Source: Ascaris suum | Lineage: Eukaryota; Nematoda; Chromadorea; Rhabditida; Ascarididae | Reading direction: 5' to 3' | DNA: 64,000 bases | Assembly (NCBI GenBank): GCA_013433145.1 | Contig: CM024179.1 | Location: 992,001-1,056,000 of the forward strand | Part shown: one piece after another, positions 26,901 through 39,700 of the stretch | Position numbering within the stretch: position 1 is the stretch's first letter | Layout of the letters: the number at the start of each line of letters is the position of its first letter | Program-made: the position numbers and the translations under genes | Notes under the pieces: generated by a model | Databases searched by the model: none | Told to the model about the DNA's origin: nothing | Seen by the model: only the letters and a program-made list of their open reading frames with translations

Positions 26901-29900
26901 AAATGTAAATTCTCATGCATAAATTGTCTCATATTGCGGCCTACGGGAAGAAATATGAGATAAGTGACTCAAAGAAACTACCAAACAATTATAAACATGA
27001 ATAAATATTGGAAAATTTACATGCGGTGAACGCCGAACATTTCAATCAACGCCAACTCCTTAATCTACATCAGATTCAACCACATTCAGTTTCAATTTCA
27101 AGCTTTCAATAAACCATTCTTACCTCACTATTCGCTTTGAGCACAAATAAAACGCCGACGATTGAAGGAGTTATATCAGTAAAAACCACTCGCTCTTGTA
27201 TCGCATAGAGGATTTGGAAACGCCTTATGACGGGAAAGTTTGGATATGGAACCAAACTTAGACTTTGTCTAGGATAATCAGCCTTTTCTAACATTTGTTC
27301 AAGAATGCAGCTTGATCCCGCTCCTCTCACCTCACCCCCTCTTCAATAAAACTTGATCTCTCTCTCTTTCCCTCCCCTTAGAACACAACCCGAGCTTCTC
27401 CTTTTTTCCTCACCCTTTTCTCTCGAAAGATACCATCCGGCATTGGGTCTGCATTTCAGCCGCATTAGTCAACGTCACACTCAAAAAACACTCACAACTG
27501 GCATCGTTGGTGAATCAATACAATAAAACGAACGCAATGCGAAACGATGTATAAAGTTAAAGAATTTAATTAGCAAAGAAAGTATAAAAAAGCACAACGC
27601 ATTCACTTCACATAAAGAAATGAGACGATGTATCATTGTTGTTTTCTATGCTGCCACTCACAAACAATGCATTCCATTGCTATTCACTCGTGTGATACGA
27701 TTGCAATTTGAGGGTTATGAAGGGAAAAGCGGGTGAAACACAGTTGAACATGAAAAAAGAGGGAAATTGGGAAGGAAAAAGGAGCGCGAGGAAGATAAGG
27801 AGGGAGATAAGAAGGAATAAGGAACATGATGGGGGGAGAGGAGGGGGGGGTGATGAGGAGAGGGGAGCACGGCGAAGGATTAGAAAGGAGGAAGGAACAC
27901 GACAGGGAGAGATCAGGTGGACGAATGAGCATGAAGCTTCATAAATAACCTAATCCCGAATTCAACATAAACTGGATGAAGTACATAATCAGCAAAAATC
28001 TTCACTCAAATCTCACAACATCACCACAATTTAAACCTTAAATTATTTCTTCATCAAATAAAAAAGCCAATAACCGTCTATGATTACCGTAACTTGCATA
28101 GGAAAACTTAGGCAAATGTAAAAGAATGTTAAATGAACCATTCAATGATCAGAAATCATAAAATCGATCTTTTCTATGAGACACATTGAATTAAATCACT
28201 CGCCGATAGCAAAATGAATTCAACTGTTAAATGTGGAAGGAAAAAAAATGAACTCATTTCTCGCACATTAAATACAAGAATGCTTAAAAAGCGGAAATAA
28301 AATGCTGCAGAAAATTTCAATCCATCATCGACAATATGTAAGAATCTATACTTATTCACATGAATGATACCCTTTCTATTGTTTCAATTCATAGGTCAAT
28401 CGAATTTAATTCATCTTTACCAGATGATCTTAATATATTGGAAGTGCACACAGGTTGGGCCACCACCTATATAACGCCACCTATAAACCAATAAATAACC
28501 TAAATCAATTAAATCTAGTCATAAATTATCGTCATACCTTACTAAATTTATATACGATAAAAGTAGTTCCAAGCAGAAGTAACTAAAGCACTTTTGTTTC
28601 TTTAATTACATTAGTAAATTATTTACGGCAATTGTCGAAAAAAGATAAAACAACAATATAATAAAATTCCATCGTTTACTTAAATAATTTCCAACAAATA
28701 AATTCTGGAAATGAATAAAGCCAACTTGAAAACCAACCTGACACCTAGAAATAGTTCACAAAGCATCACACCTTAGACTAACAGTAACTCAGAGAGTGTG
28801 AAAGCAACAATGCTACTAAACGCAAACGACAACCCAATAGCACACCAGCCACAACGAAATATGTGTGTTAGTTGCGGGCTGTTTCGTTGGTTACTTCCGA
28901 GAAATATGAGAGTGCGCCAGACGATTAGAGTAGTGAAATGAGAGAGGCAGAAGACTTAAGCAAAGAGATAGATGCCAGCCAGCTGTCTTCAATGAGCATT
29001 TCCACCCACCAACGCTAACAGCCGTTTTGCGTTAACAATCAACCACAGATGCCAGCATAAGTTGAAATACACTCAATTTCCGTCTCAGAAAATTGAAATC
29101 AGGTGAAGGTTTATTAACGAATGAAGGTACAGGTAAAGATTTTTTAGCGGAACATAAATCGTCGAAGAAGTACTACAATAATAAAACATGGAGCAACGAA
29201 ATTTAGCATAAGATAAGGGGAAGAGGGGGGTGTGGAGGAAAAGATTCGGGCCATAAAAAGTTAGTAACATGCCGGAGGCACCAGGCTTAGAAATCTCCCG
29301 AAAGTGCCACATCAAAAACTGGTAAGCTGTTCAAAAAAAAAAATTAAAAAGATGCTGGCTCTTTCGGAACGATCCTTGACATATAACTATACCTCCCCTC
29401 TCCCCTCCCCCCCCCCCCCGGCCACTTCTATCGATTTATGCATATTTTTGGCTAATAATTGAAGTCCTCAAACTTTGGCTTAAATCGTCCTCTAAGAAAA
29501 ATCACCAACTAGCGTTAAATTCATCGTGATGAATAAGAAGAAATGACCCACAACTTGACCTAACTTAACGTCGAATTTATTGGTGCATATGCACCTGAAG
29601 CTTATCATTTTCGAAGGATAAACAATCACACTATTATCGTAAGCAACTTTATTACAACGACTAATTTATATACTTGTATATAAATTATTTTTCCTACGAG
29701 AATAAGCAACACACACAACCGCTCAAATACTGAAATAGAGAAAGAGAGAGAGAAACAGAGAGAAAGACAAAAGGGATAAGATAGACAGAGAGAGAGAGAG
29801 GGGGGGGATTTCCAACATAACTTTTCGCACCAATTTTTTTTTTTCAGCGAATAAAGCAAGCAAAAATTTTTTTCAACATTCAGAGGATTTTTTTAATAAA

Positions 29901-32900
29901 CGATTTCGACTTACACGAGTTTAACATCCGCATCGACCGATTTAAATGAATATAAAAATTTCAATCAGAGATAAAAGAAAAGAATGCGGAAAATTCTCTA
30001 TTACGGCGAGCAAACGAAACTAGAAAAAATTTCGCGTTTCTCAGCAACCATCATCTCTTTCTATCATATTTTCCACCGCTCACAAAAACGAATTGAAACT
30101 CATGCGCCTTCGCCCTCCATCTATATGTCATATCATAGGATCACAATGACTGTTTTCTTAACACTTTCGGGAAAATGTAGACCTCCATGAAAACAATGCG
30201 GCCCACAGATGGGAGTGCCAAGCCCTCTATTCCAGAGAAGATTAAAGGTAGGATGCAATGTGTGCACTAAACTCTACGAATGGAAACGCAGCAGAAATCT
30301 TATATTAGGCCACATTATAGAATATACATAAGCTATATCTAATAAGCTTAGAAATATGACCCAAGGCTATTACAAATATACTTTTAAAGCACTACGTAGT
30401 CTTCCCGCACACCTGCTCACATTAATCGCTCCTCTTTTTCCATTTTTCAGCCCTTCCCAATTTCCATGTATCATATCCTCACAGCTGCCGCTTGGTTCAT
30501 CTGAACAGCAGTCTGTAAAACACGACTGATCGGATCGGTCGATGATCAAAGCACTGACCTGTAAAACCCTTGACCACCGGCCATTTATCATCATCTTATG
30601 AATTTCCTTTTTAAAAATCCATCACTACGATATACACAGAAACTTTGGTTTATCTTAATAATTCCAGAAAATCATATATTCGTTCAATGCATAAATTGCC
30701 GGAAATAACATAAAACAATGGCAAATTACTCCCAAAAAATAACACAAAATAATGGCAAATTAGAGAATAAATGCTATTCTATTATGTGGAATCCATCCGA
30801 AGATATATGCAAATGAATGGGATTCCAAATGTTTCCAGATTTTAGGACACAAACCACAAACGAACTATAACATATGATTTTGCAAACCTAATTTATAAAA
30901 TTCCACAGATATAAACATATATATAAATTGCTCGCAATGTGTTTTTAATAAATTCTACAAGAAAAAAAAAACAACTGCAAAACAGATTAAAAATTATTGG
31001 CGCATAGAAAATGTCACCAAACAAGTGCGTAGTATCATTTAAAAAAAAAACTGTCACTAAATGAAGCGCAAAATTAGTTGCCGTTTAATTTAATATACAA
31101 AGGGAAATTTCTTACTCCTTTCGTTATCAATTGTTATCATTTCATTATTATTATCATTTATTATCATTTTACTATTATCACCGTTTAGCCGTATCATTTA
31201 TCATTTAGATATTTGGCCATATTTTCCTTAACTGAATGAAGTATTGAATAAGATACGATTTAGATATTCTAAAATGACTCTATCGATTTTATTCTTGGGA
31301 ATTAAAAAAAAAAATTCCTTATACCATTACCTCGACTCATCAAAAATTCAAAAAATTCAAATAAAACATCTCTTTTGATAGATATAAGAAGAAATAAAAA
31401 ATAAATGAGCAATAAATTTTAAAATACTCTTGGAAAAAAAAAGGTATTCCACTTCCTGTTTTCATATATAATGAAAAAATTTATCTTATTTTTATGCTCA
31501 TTTAAAATAGATGTGCCAATGTGGCAAAAAAAAAAATCAATGGCATTTACCCATTCACCATAGGTATCATCATACGAATAAAATTTCATGCGGCATCCGA
31601 TTGTAATATCACCATAATTCTCATTTATAATTTATTTTCCTCGTAGGGTTTTAACTCACTTTAAAGCAATCGGATCGATTCACTAAACGTATATCAAATC
31701 AATACTTCCACATACATTCAACTTATTCTCAATAGATTATCAAAGATAAGAAAACATTTTCAAGCATTTTTACGGCACATTTTTTTTTTTTTTTTTGGTG
31801 ACAGTTGCTTCAAACGAATAGTTTAAAAAAGAGCCGCGTATTGAACATCAAAGAGAATATGTTGTCCTATTTAAATTTTAATCAATCATTGCTGACAGCC
31901 GCCTATGAAATTTCTAAAACGCCGAACGACTATGTAACAATCGTCTATTCAAGCCAATGAATTCTCCACAAAAGGCGACTAGATATTTCCCACAAATATT
32001 CTGTGCTATATGTTTTATTTATTATTTTCGTTTGTTTATATTAGCGTATTTTCGTTTCTTTCATTCATTACATTGCAATTCTCTCTTTTTTTTTTCTATA
32101 TGATTAAAAGATTTACTGATAATAATAATGTTATCAGGCATTATCAGTGTAGAGATAACAATGATAATAATAAAAAATAATAAATAAAACACATTGTGAT
32201 AGTAGTAAATGATTGTAAATATTTTAAAAAAAAAATATGCTCAATAATCTCAAAAAAAAAGAGCAAAACAAAAATGCTTTAAAAAGTTTGAATAAAACTT
32301 TTAACAACTTGAAACTGAAAAAAAAATTAGAAAAATAATTTTAAAAAGCTTTAAAAAAATTATAGATATAAAAGCAAAATCAAATTTTTTTTTAAATCGA
32401 TATATCCATATCGCTAAGAAAATATCCCTGTAAAATAAATTCTATCAAAAATCTTTTATTTATTTACGTATTAAAAAAAAAAAGAAGCTTTTATTAAATA
32501 ATTCAAAATATATAGAGAAACAAACATCAATTACTCATAAATAAGATATTGCAATTCGAATAAAAAATTTTGCATTGTAAATCAAATTAACATTGCAAAA
32601 CACATTGCAAATCAAACACATTGCATACAGTAGCTGGCAGCTTTAATCAGTTAGAAAAGCCCCTTAATTGCATAAAAAATGAATAAAATTCAGCATTCAT
32701 ATTTGTATTATATTTATTACACCAACTAACTAATTTTACTTTGCTATAAAATATCAATACACACAACAAACAAGAGTCAAATAAATTTCGATCAATATAC
32801 TATAGACCTATAAAGACCAGGTGAATGTGAACATAAAAACAATACAGTTAAATACAAATTAGTGATGGTAATAAAGGCATAATAAATATAAAGGATAGTA

Positions 32901-34680
32901 ATTTATTATTTATTATGTAATACAATAAACTTATTTATTATACAACGCTTTTTAAATTGCTGCCAACACAAAATATTTGAAAGTGTTTCACTTAATAATA
33001 CCTCTTTAATAACTAATTTTCGAACACCTTGAAGGTAAGATAAACCACTAATGCGCAATAAGGTAATCAAGGAAAGAGAAAGCGAACAACTTCCATATAA
33101 TGGATAACGAATAGGTTGATTCATACATCGTCGGCGATATCGGCTCCATTTACATTGCTGGTTGAGTGGGAAGATGGAGGGTGGGGGGGGGGGGGGGGGG
33201 GCGGGAGGGTGATGGAGAAGGAGGAGAAGAAGTGGTACACTGCTCCTCTCTCATAAAATTCCACCGATTATTTCGAAAATTTTCTATTCGATCGAATGAA
33301 TACTGAACAAACGTTTAGGAAAATAATTTCCCAGAGAAAGAAAAATATAGAAAACAGCTTCATATCTACCTATTTCCTGAGAATTGCTTTAAAAAATTTC
33401 ATAAAAAACTGGCTAGGCTCTTTAATCATTCGATGAACTAGCACTGCCCCCACGTATTCACCATCTCATCGAAAAGAAAGAGTCCAATCGCACTAAATGC
33501 GCAATACTAAGGCTAAAACTATTGTGTAATCGAAACCTCGCATTCTTACACTATTCACTTTTACACCCCATAAGTATGCAATATCTTTGTTAGCCTCATC
33601 CTCAATTTTAACTTCATCTAAGCCTACAACAAATGATACCTAATCATTACTTTTATTTATTTATTCTTATTTATTAATTTTTTTTTTTGATTCTAGTTCT
33701 ATATTTAATTCCAATTCGGTATTTAATAAAAACCATCACTATTATATTTATAAACGATAACGCAATGAATCACAATTTTTCTCTTCAATCCACAAATGAG
33801 AGATCGCAAGTTCGTTCCCACATACGGATGAAATTTTTATTCATCATTAAATACTAGCTAAAATTTAATTAATAAAATTTTCAAACATTTTTGCAATTAT
33901 TTTTTTAATTCAAAATTTTGTTACAATAATATCTAAAATAGAAAACCTTAAACATTATAATATTAAGGAATGATATTTCAGCAAGAATAACTCTTGATAA
34001 AGTGTGTACGATAAAGAGAATATGATGGAGCAAAAAGAGCGTAAAAGAGGGCAAATTCCATTGTAACAAGGTGGTGTGCAACAATCGTTCACCTTTATTA
34101 CCTCAACGAATTACCGCAACCTCAGAGTGCAATTCAGCGGAAACAAAAAAAAAAAATGAAAGAAAGAAATTATTGCTTTTAACGATCAATACAGAATAAG
34201 ACAAAAAAAAAGACGTAAAGATTGTTGAGAGTATTTAAAATATTTTTAAATAAAATTAAAAATTATGCATTGAAATTTTTATGCATTGAAATCAATGCGA
34301 TAGCATGATGTGTTTTTTCGAGCGTTGAAAGCACAACAGTATAAAATTTACTAAACAATTAATTATTTTTTTGCAAATTGTTGATAAGAATAAGGGATTC
34401 AACAATATCCATCAACCTCGTATCTCCCCCCTCTCCACCACCTCCTTTTCCATGCTTATTTCCCCTTCCCCCTCCTCTATGCCTTTCCCCACCATCAATC
34501 CCAAGCAATCAAGGTTAGATGAAGAGGAACAAACGAAGATTTGAAATAATGATAATGTAATTAAGAGTAATAGATTATGGGTGAATACTCCAATAAGCAT
34601 CAAATTATCAAATGCAAAATATTGTATGGGAAATATTTGTCAATATGTTTCATAAACAAACAAATAAATAAGTAAACAAT
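23946..34680. other. long non-coding stretch, no gene seen
   Basis: No supported gene. It includes a purine-rich plus strand at 27765-27915, C/T-rich stretches near 25255-25270, 27357-27420 and 29396-29420, and very AT-rich sequence at 30900-32900 with many A-tracts and TTATCATT words near 31127-31180. A minus-strand ORF at 30370-30594 follows a TTTTACAG acceptor-like sequence but matches nothing I know. Confidence 0.5.
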
Positions 34681-35060
34681 GAAAATTTTGGCGCCGAATC
34701 AAGTTTCAACGGCAAGCAAAAAAAAAAACCGGAAATGAAAGGCGTACCAATCGATGAATTAGAGAACCGGAAATATACCGGAGATGGACCGGAAGAGATC
34801 GAAAATAACTAGACAACGACCGGAAATAACCCACGAAAAAAACCACCTCCTACGATTCAATGAGGAACAAATTCACCACGAAAGAAGCAACAACGCGTCG
34901 TATCGAGGACGACAACGATGATGCGTATTTGATGTGTTGCGTGCTTAAGATGGCGGGAAATTAGAAATGCATATGCGCATTTGGCACACTGCCAAAGGCG
35001 TTCAACGGTTGAAACATCCACTAATAAATACAATGGTTACACAAGCTTTATTTCGAGAAA
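34681..35060. promoter_or_regulatory. promoter-like island with ETS-type cluster and E2F/YY1-type site
   Basis: Five CCGGA cores occur within about 97 bp, at 34729, 34767, 34778, 34789 and 34820, mostly in ETS form CCGGAA. At 34947-34960 AAGATGGCGGGAAA combines a YY1-like AAGATGGCGG with an E2F-like GGCGGGAAA. Several CG-containing words (GCGCC, CAACGCGTCG) add to the contrast with the AT-rich surroundings. This composition fits a constitutive promoter, but no coding exon follows within reach, so its transcript is unknown. A distant 5' exon of LASP or a non-coding RNA would be possible. Confidence 0.4.
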
Positions 35061-36777
35061 TGAGTCGGACTTGAGGTAAATGTTAGTAATTTCCGGTGGT
35101 CTTGAGCTCCGACTTGAAATCTGGACTTAAAGTTTTCGATCGTTACTAACTGTTTTCAAGCGTAGATATTTGACTATATTGAACATGAGCAGTAAATTTG
35201 TTCCTAATCGTCTCCATTTTCGGGAGAGACTAACTGCTCGAATGCTATCCACAAAGCATGTCCACTACTTTCCTCCTCTCCCCCCATCCCTATCCTCTCT
35301 CTTTCCAAGGAACAACGGAATTTTCGACCAAAATGTTAGGCTGTTCGATGGAGCCGAATGTCTGCAAGAGCCTAGATAAATGTACTTATTTTGTGGATTA
35401 TTGGAGAGTGTTTTATAGGTAAGTTGTAGGTATATTATGGATCACCGGTAGATGAGGCTGTTTTTATTGGTATTTTATAAGCAATATTGGGATCAGTCAA
35501 GCTGCGCACTTTTTTTTTCAATATTCACTGAGAGGAATATGAAAATTGCTGGCTGTAATTTTACTTCCATATGTCATGACTAAAGATTGCCCAAATTTGG
35601 GTGGTCATAAAGGTGGCTTGAACTTCGATATTCCACAATATTATCCCACATATCATCGATTGTAGCCTCTTTAAACTTATGCTATATAATGCTTTCCTTT
35701 AGTTAAGAGCTTGCGCCGCTTCCCGGATTTTTTTCCGAACGATGCGATATCATCAACCTCTCCCTCTTTCCGATATTACGATGCTTCCTGATCCGTACTC
35801 TTAACCGGAAATCATTTTTCGTTCAATATTGTACTTTTATATATCAACAGAAGAAGTTGTTTCTATACAATGCCGTATACATTTTTTAAAGCATCTTTTC
35901 CTTTCCCGTATGCCGCATTCAGCTTTTTTTTCTTGATAAGTGACATGAATACGTGATAAGCTATTGTTTTTATGATAACCACTGATAATTAATCGAACGT
36001 TGAATTGTTTTGATAGTGGAGGCATCGACGGGCAACTTCTCGACTTCGTCCTTCAAACGGTAAGATGAATGTAGTGAAAACGAAGACGCACGCTAAGAAT
36101 TTCTCTCTTAAAAATTTGCATTCTCAGAGTGCATTATAACAAAGTCATGTCTGCGCGTGTATATATGTTTACCTGTTGGTCTATCTGTCCGGAATCGGGA
36201 AGACTTTTGTCGCCAAAGCAATGAAATTTGATGCCATACAGAATATACCACCAGGTTCTGATGCAATCCTCTAAGTTAATTCAACATCGTCGAAAGGAAT
36301 TCTAGGCAGATATAATATTAAAATGAGTCTAAAATTTGCATACATCTTTCGCAATCAATTTACAGATTTCATATAGGTGATTTATATCATTCGTGTTTTT
36401 ATTTGAAATCCACCAAATTATAAAAAAAGCGAGTCGTCTGTAGAAAATCCATGGGTTCTTAGCGTTATTTTGCATAATGAAGACACTACTATTTACACTC
36501 TTAAGCGGAATGCAAAAACTCGTCTTATGTCCAGTTGTTTTGTCCACTCGTGTCCACTTCTGTCCACTTTTCCACTGTACTTGTCTATTTGCTTTCAACC
36601 TTCAGTCTTTTTTTTTTTGAAATTTGAGATGATCATCACTTTACGAGTCGAAAAATCGATGGCAAAAATTCTCTTCAATACATTCAATACAGCGTCACTA
36701 CTCTTTACAACTATATTCGATATATATGATTGAAAAAAAAAAAATTCAAAGAAAGGAATTTTCACAAACTGACCTTT
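35061..36777. other. 3' flank of the patched-related gene
   Basis: No further coding exon seen. The minus strand has AATAAA at 36403-36398, about 375 nt after the patched-related stop codon, a plausible polyadenylation signal. The rest is unremarkable AT-rich sequence with short ORFs. Confidence 0.4.
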
Positions 36778-39700
36778 TCATTTGTTATTTTCTTTCCTAT
36801 TGAGCAATGTTAATATAGCAGGTAAGACAACAATACTATGATAGAATCCAATCGTACAAACGAAGAGAACACCTTTCACAAAACTTTCCGCTATATAACC
36901 CTGAAAAAAAAACAATGTTTTTAAAAATTCATTGAGAAAAAAATTTTTTTTCAATGGGGAAATTTTTTTTTCGTTAGAGAAAATTTTTTCAATATATTAG
37001 AATTTAAAAAAAAAAAGTTTTTTAAAGCAAATAAAATGTAAACGATTTGCCGAGAAATAATTATTTTCTTTAATAATATAAGTGAATGATAGAATTTCTC
37101 GAATTTCAAATATCACTTCTTCCTGATAGAAATTATATCAATAATTATATCAAAGATAAATTACAATAACCAATTACTATTGTTACATATTTCGATATAA
37201 AGCGGGAAAATCGGCAAATGATTTATCCTTTTGAAGAATCGCGGCGATCCATATTGAGTGGCAAATTTGTCGATGGGAGCTTCTTACAATTTTCGATAAG
37301 CATTTTGTCCTTTTTTGGGCGAGAGGGCAGAGAGATGGGGAGGTAACGGATAAGTATAGATGTTCCCCTTTCTTTCTAAATTCGGTTATTTCGGAAATAA
37401 TCGGAATATTATGCCCATACAAATATAAAATATACTGGATAAAATTAAGATGCTAAATATTGAGAGAATTTGAGTGTCGCGATTTAATGTTTATATTTCA
37501 CTGCTATATCTCTATAATGAATGGATCACCTATTAAAAAAAAACAGAAAAAAAAAAAAAAAGAAAAACGCGCCCACCGAACTGACAACGATATGTAATTT
37601 GCGTTTAGCTGATTGGACAGTCGGTTGCCCGAACGTTTAAAAACGATGAAAATTCCTAATCAATTTTCTGCGATATTTTTGCATATTCTAACAAGATCGG
37701 TAACTTTTCAAGTCTTACATGCCCAGTTTGGAAAATTTTTTTTCCAAATTTTCCGACATATTCAAGCTCCATAATTCATGCAGAAGAAGATCAATGAGCA
37801 CAGAGGTGACGAGAGAATGCCATCTTATCATCTACATCAATATTTCGTAAGTAAAAATTTTGATGAATCGGAAATGTTGAAGAGGTCGGACAAACATCAA
37901 TCGAACAGACAGAGAAACGTACGCATATAGGGATCACAAAATCTACATATATAAGAAAAGCTTTGCAAAAAAAAATCGCTTTATTAGGAATTTTCATCGC
38001 TTTGAAATGTTTGGGCAGCCGACTGACGCAATCTGCTAAACGCAAAAGCACATATTGTGTCAGTTCAGCGGGCGCGTTTTTCTACTTGTTTTTTTTTTTC
38101 GTTTATTAAATAGATTACTCTAATCAATATGTCGTTTCGATCCACTGTGTTGGATATGCCGCTGAAGAGCCAACCCAAGATATCTATCTGCGGTCTGAAC
38201 CTAACATTACAATGATCATTTTGCTCGCATAGGCGGTTGTCCTTCGCGCAGTGCCATGGATCGACTTAGGTCCTTTTGGCATACCTAAGACCTATATAAG
38301 TCGGGTTTTAGCCCTTCGGAGTCAGTCTTTTCCAGTCGACCGCTCCCCGATCGGCAGCCTTTCTTGGTACCTCTCGCCTCTCGCCATTTCTAATCGTTTC
38401 CTTGGAGCTGTGGTGTTCCCCAATAAACCACTCCGACTATCCCCGTGTCCCTTCACGTTCAACTCGGCTCCCCTCTTCACGTCACCGCTGCCAGAGTTAC
38501 AACACATCGATGCAATAAATTAATAGAAGCCTCTTTTAAATATTATTTACCATCATTGACTATAAAAAATTCCCACCAAAAAAAGGAATGCCGTCTCGTT
38601 AAAAAAGAGTTTTATGTATTCGTCGGAAATAAAGAGAACTAACGTTGACAGGTGATATACAAGCAATGCCAATAACTGTTGATAACGATGACTGAACGAT
38701 AGGCCATGCAACTGTCGACAATGCTTCCGCTAAATAAGGATCAATGAGCATGAGCTTGACCTCATTTTACCGAAGTAAAAAAGAATGATTAAGTAAATAA
38801 GCAGTTGTAAGGTAAAAATCTTCTTTATCTCCTAGGAAAGTGAATAAGGTTCATTCTGAAGGTAATCGGAATCGTCTGAGCTGTCGACCCCCTCCCCACT
38901 GATGCTACCATTCCCCGTAAAAATGTCTCGGTAAAAAAATGAAACGACAAAGAAATGTTGAAGTTGGCTGCCATTATCCAAAGTTGTTGACTGCGAAAGT
39001 TGGACTCGTGCAGGTTATAGTAACGTTTGCGCCGAAGACATTTCCACCTTGGGCATTTTTAGGAGGACGAGGGAAGCAAGGGACAAGAGGATTTGACGCT
39101 CTATATTGCTTTGACAGACTGTTATATATTTATCCATCTAAATCTATTCCTCTTCCTTGCTACCTTTGAATAAGTCGGAAGTCGCAAGTATTATGAGCGT
39201 GAAATTCGACAACGAGATCCCTCTTCACTCGTCAAAAAATCTTGATTTTGCAAAAACAACTCAGAAAGCCTCATATTAAGGAGAAGAAATATTTCATTAA
39301 TATATCACCGTATCCATCATCTCTATGCACTTATGCAAATTTGCTTTGTCGTGTCTGTGAATATATATGGTATATGTCTGTCTGTTTGTTTGTTTGTCTG
39401 ACAATTACATATCAGCAGCCGCCGAAACTACAATCACAAAACCTTATGGGTATAATGTCTCCCATAGTTTAATATATCACGCTTCACGCTGATCCACTTC
39501 AAACGTAAACATAAATCTTTCAAGATGCTAAAAAAGTTTTTTCGAAGATTTACATAGATAGTACGACCGATTAAAAAAGAAATAAATAAAATAAAACAAA
39601 ATAAAAATAAAACAGTACGACTAATAGACGTTATTTTACGTGTTTTATTGCGTGCTGACAGCCGGCTAAATTTTCTGGCCAGATAAGCGAAATGCCAGGA

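Noticed and set aside
27708..27944. Arg/Glu/Gly-rich plus-strand ORF and its Ser/Pro-rich complement
   Set aside because: Product of a purine-rich low-complexity tract.
30370..30594. Cys-rich minus-strand ORF after an acceptor-like TTTTACAG
   Set aside because: No recognised domain, no partner exon in phase nearby, and a single ORF of this size is expected by chance in 18 kb. Worth noting only if transcripts cover it.
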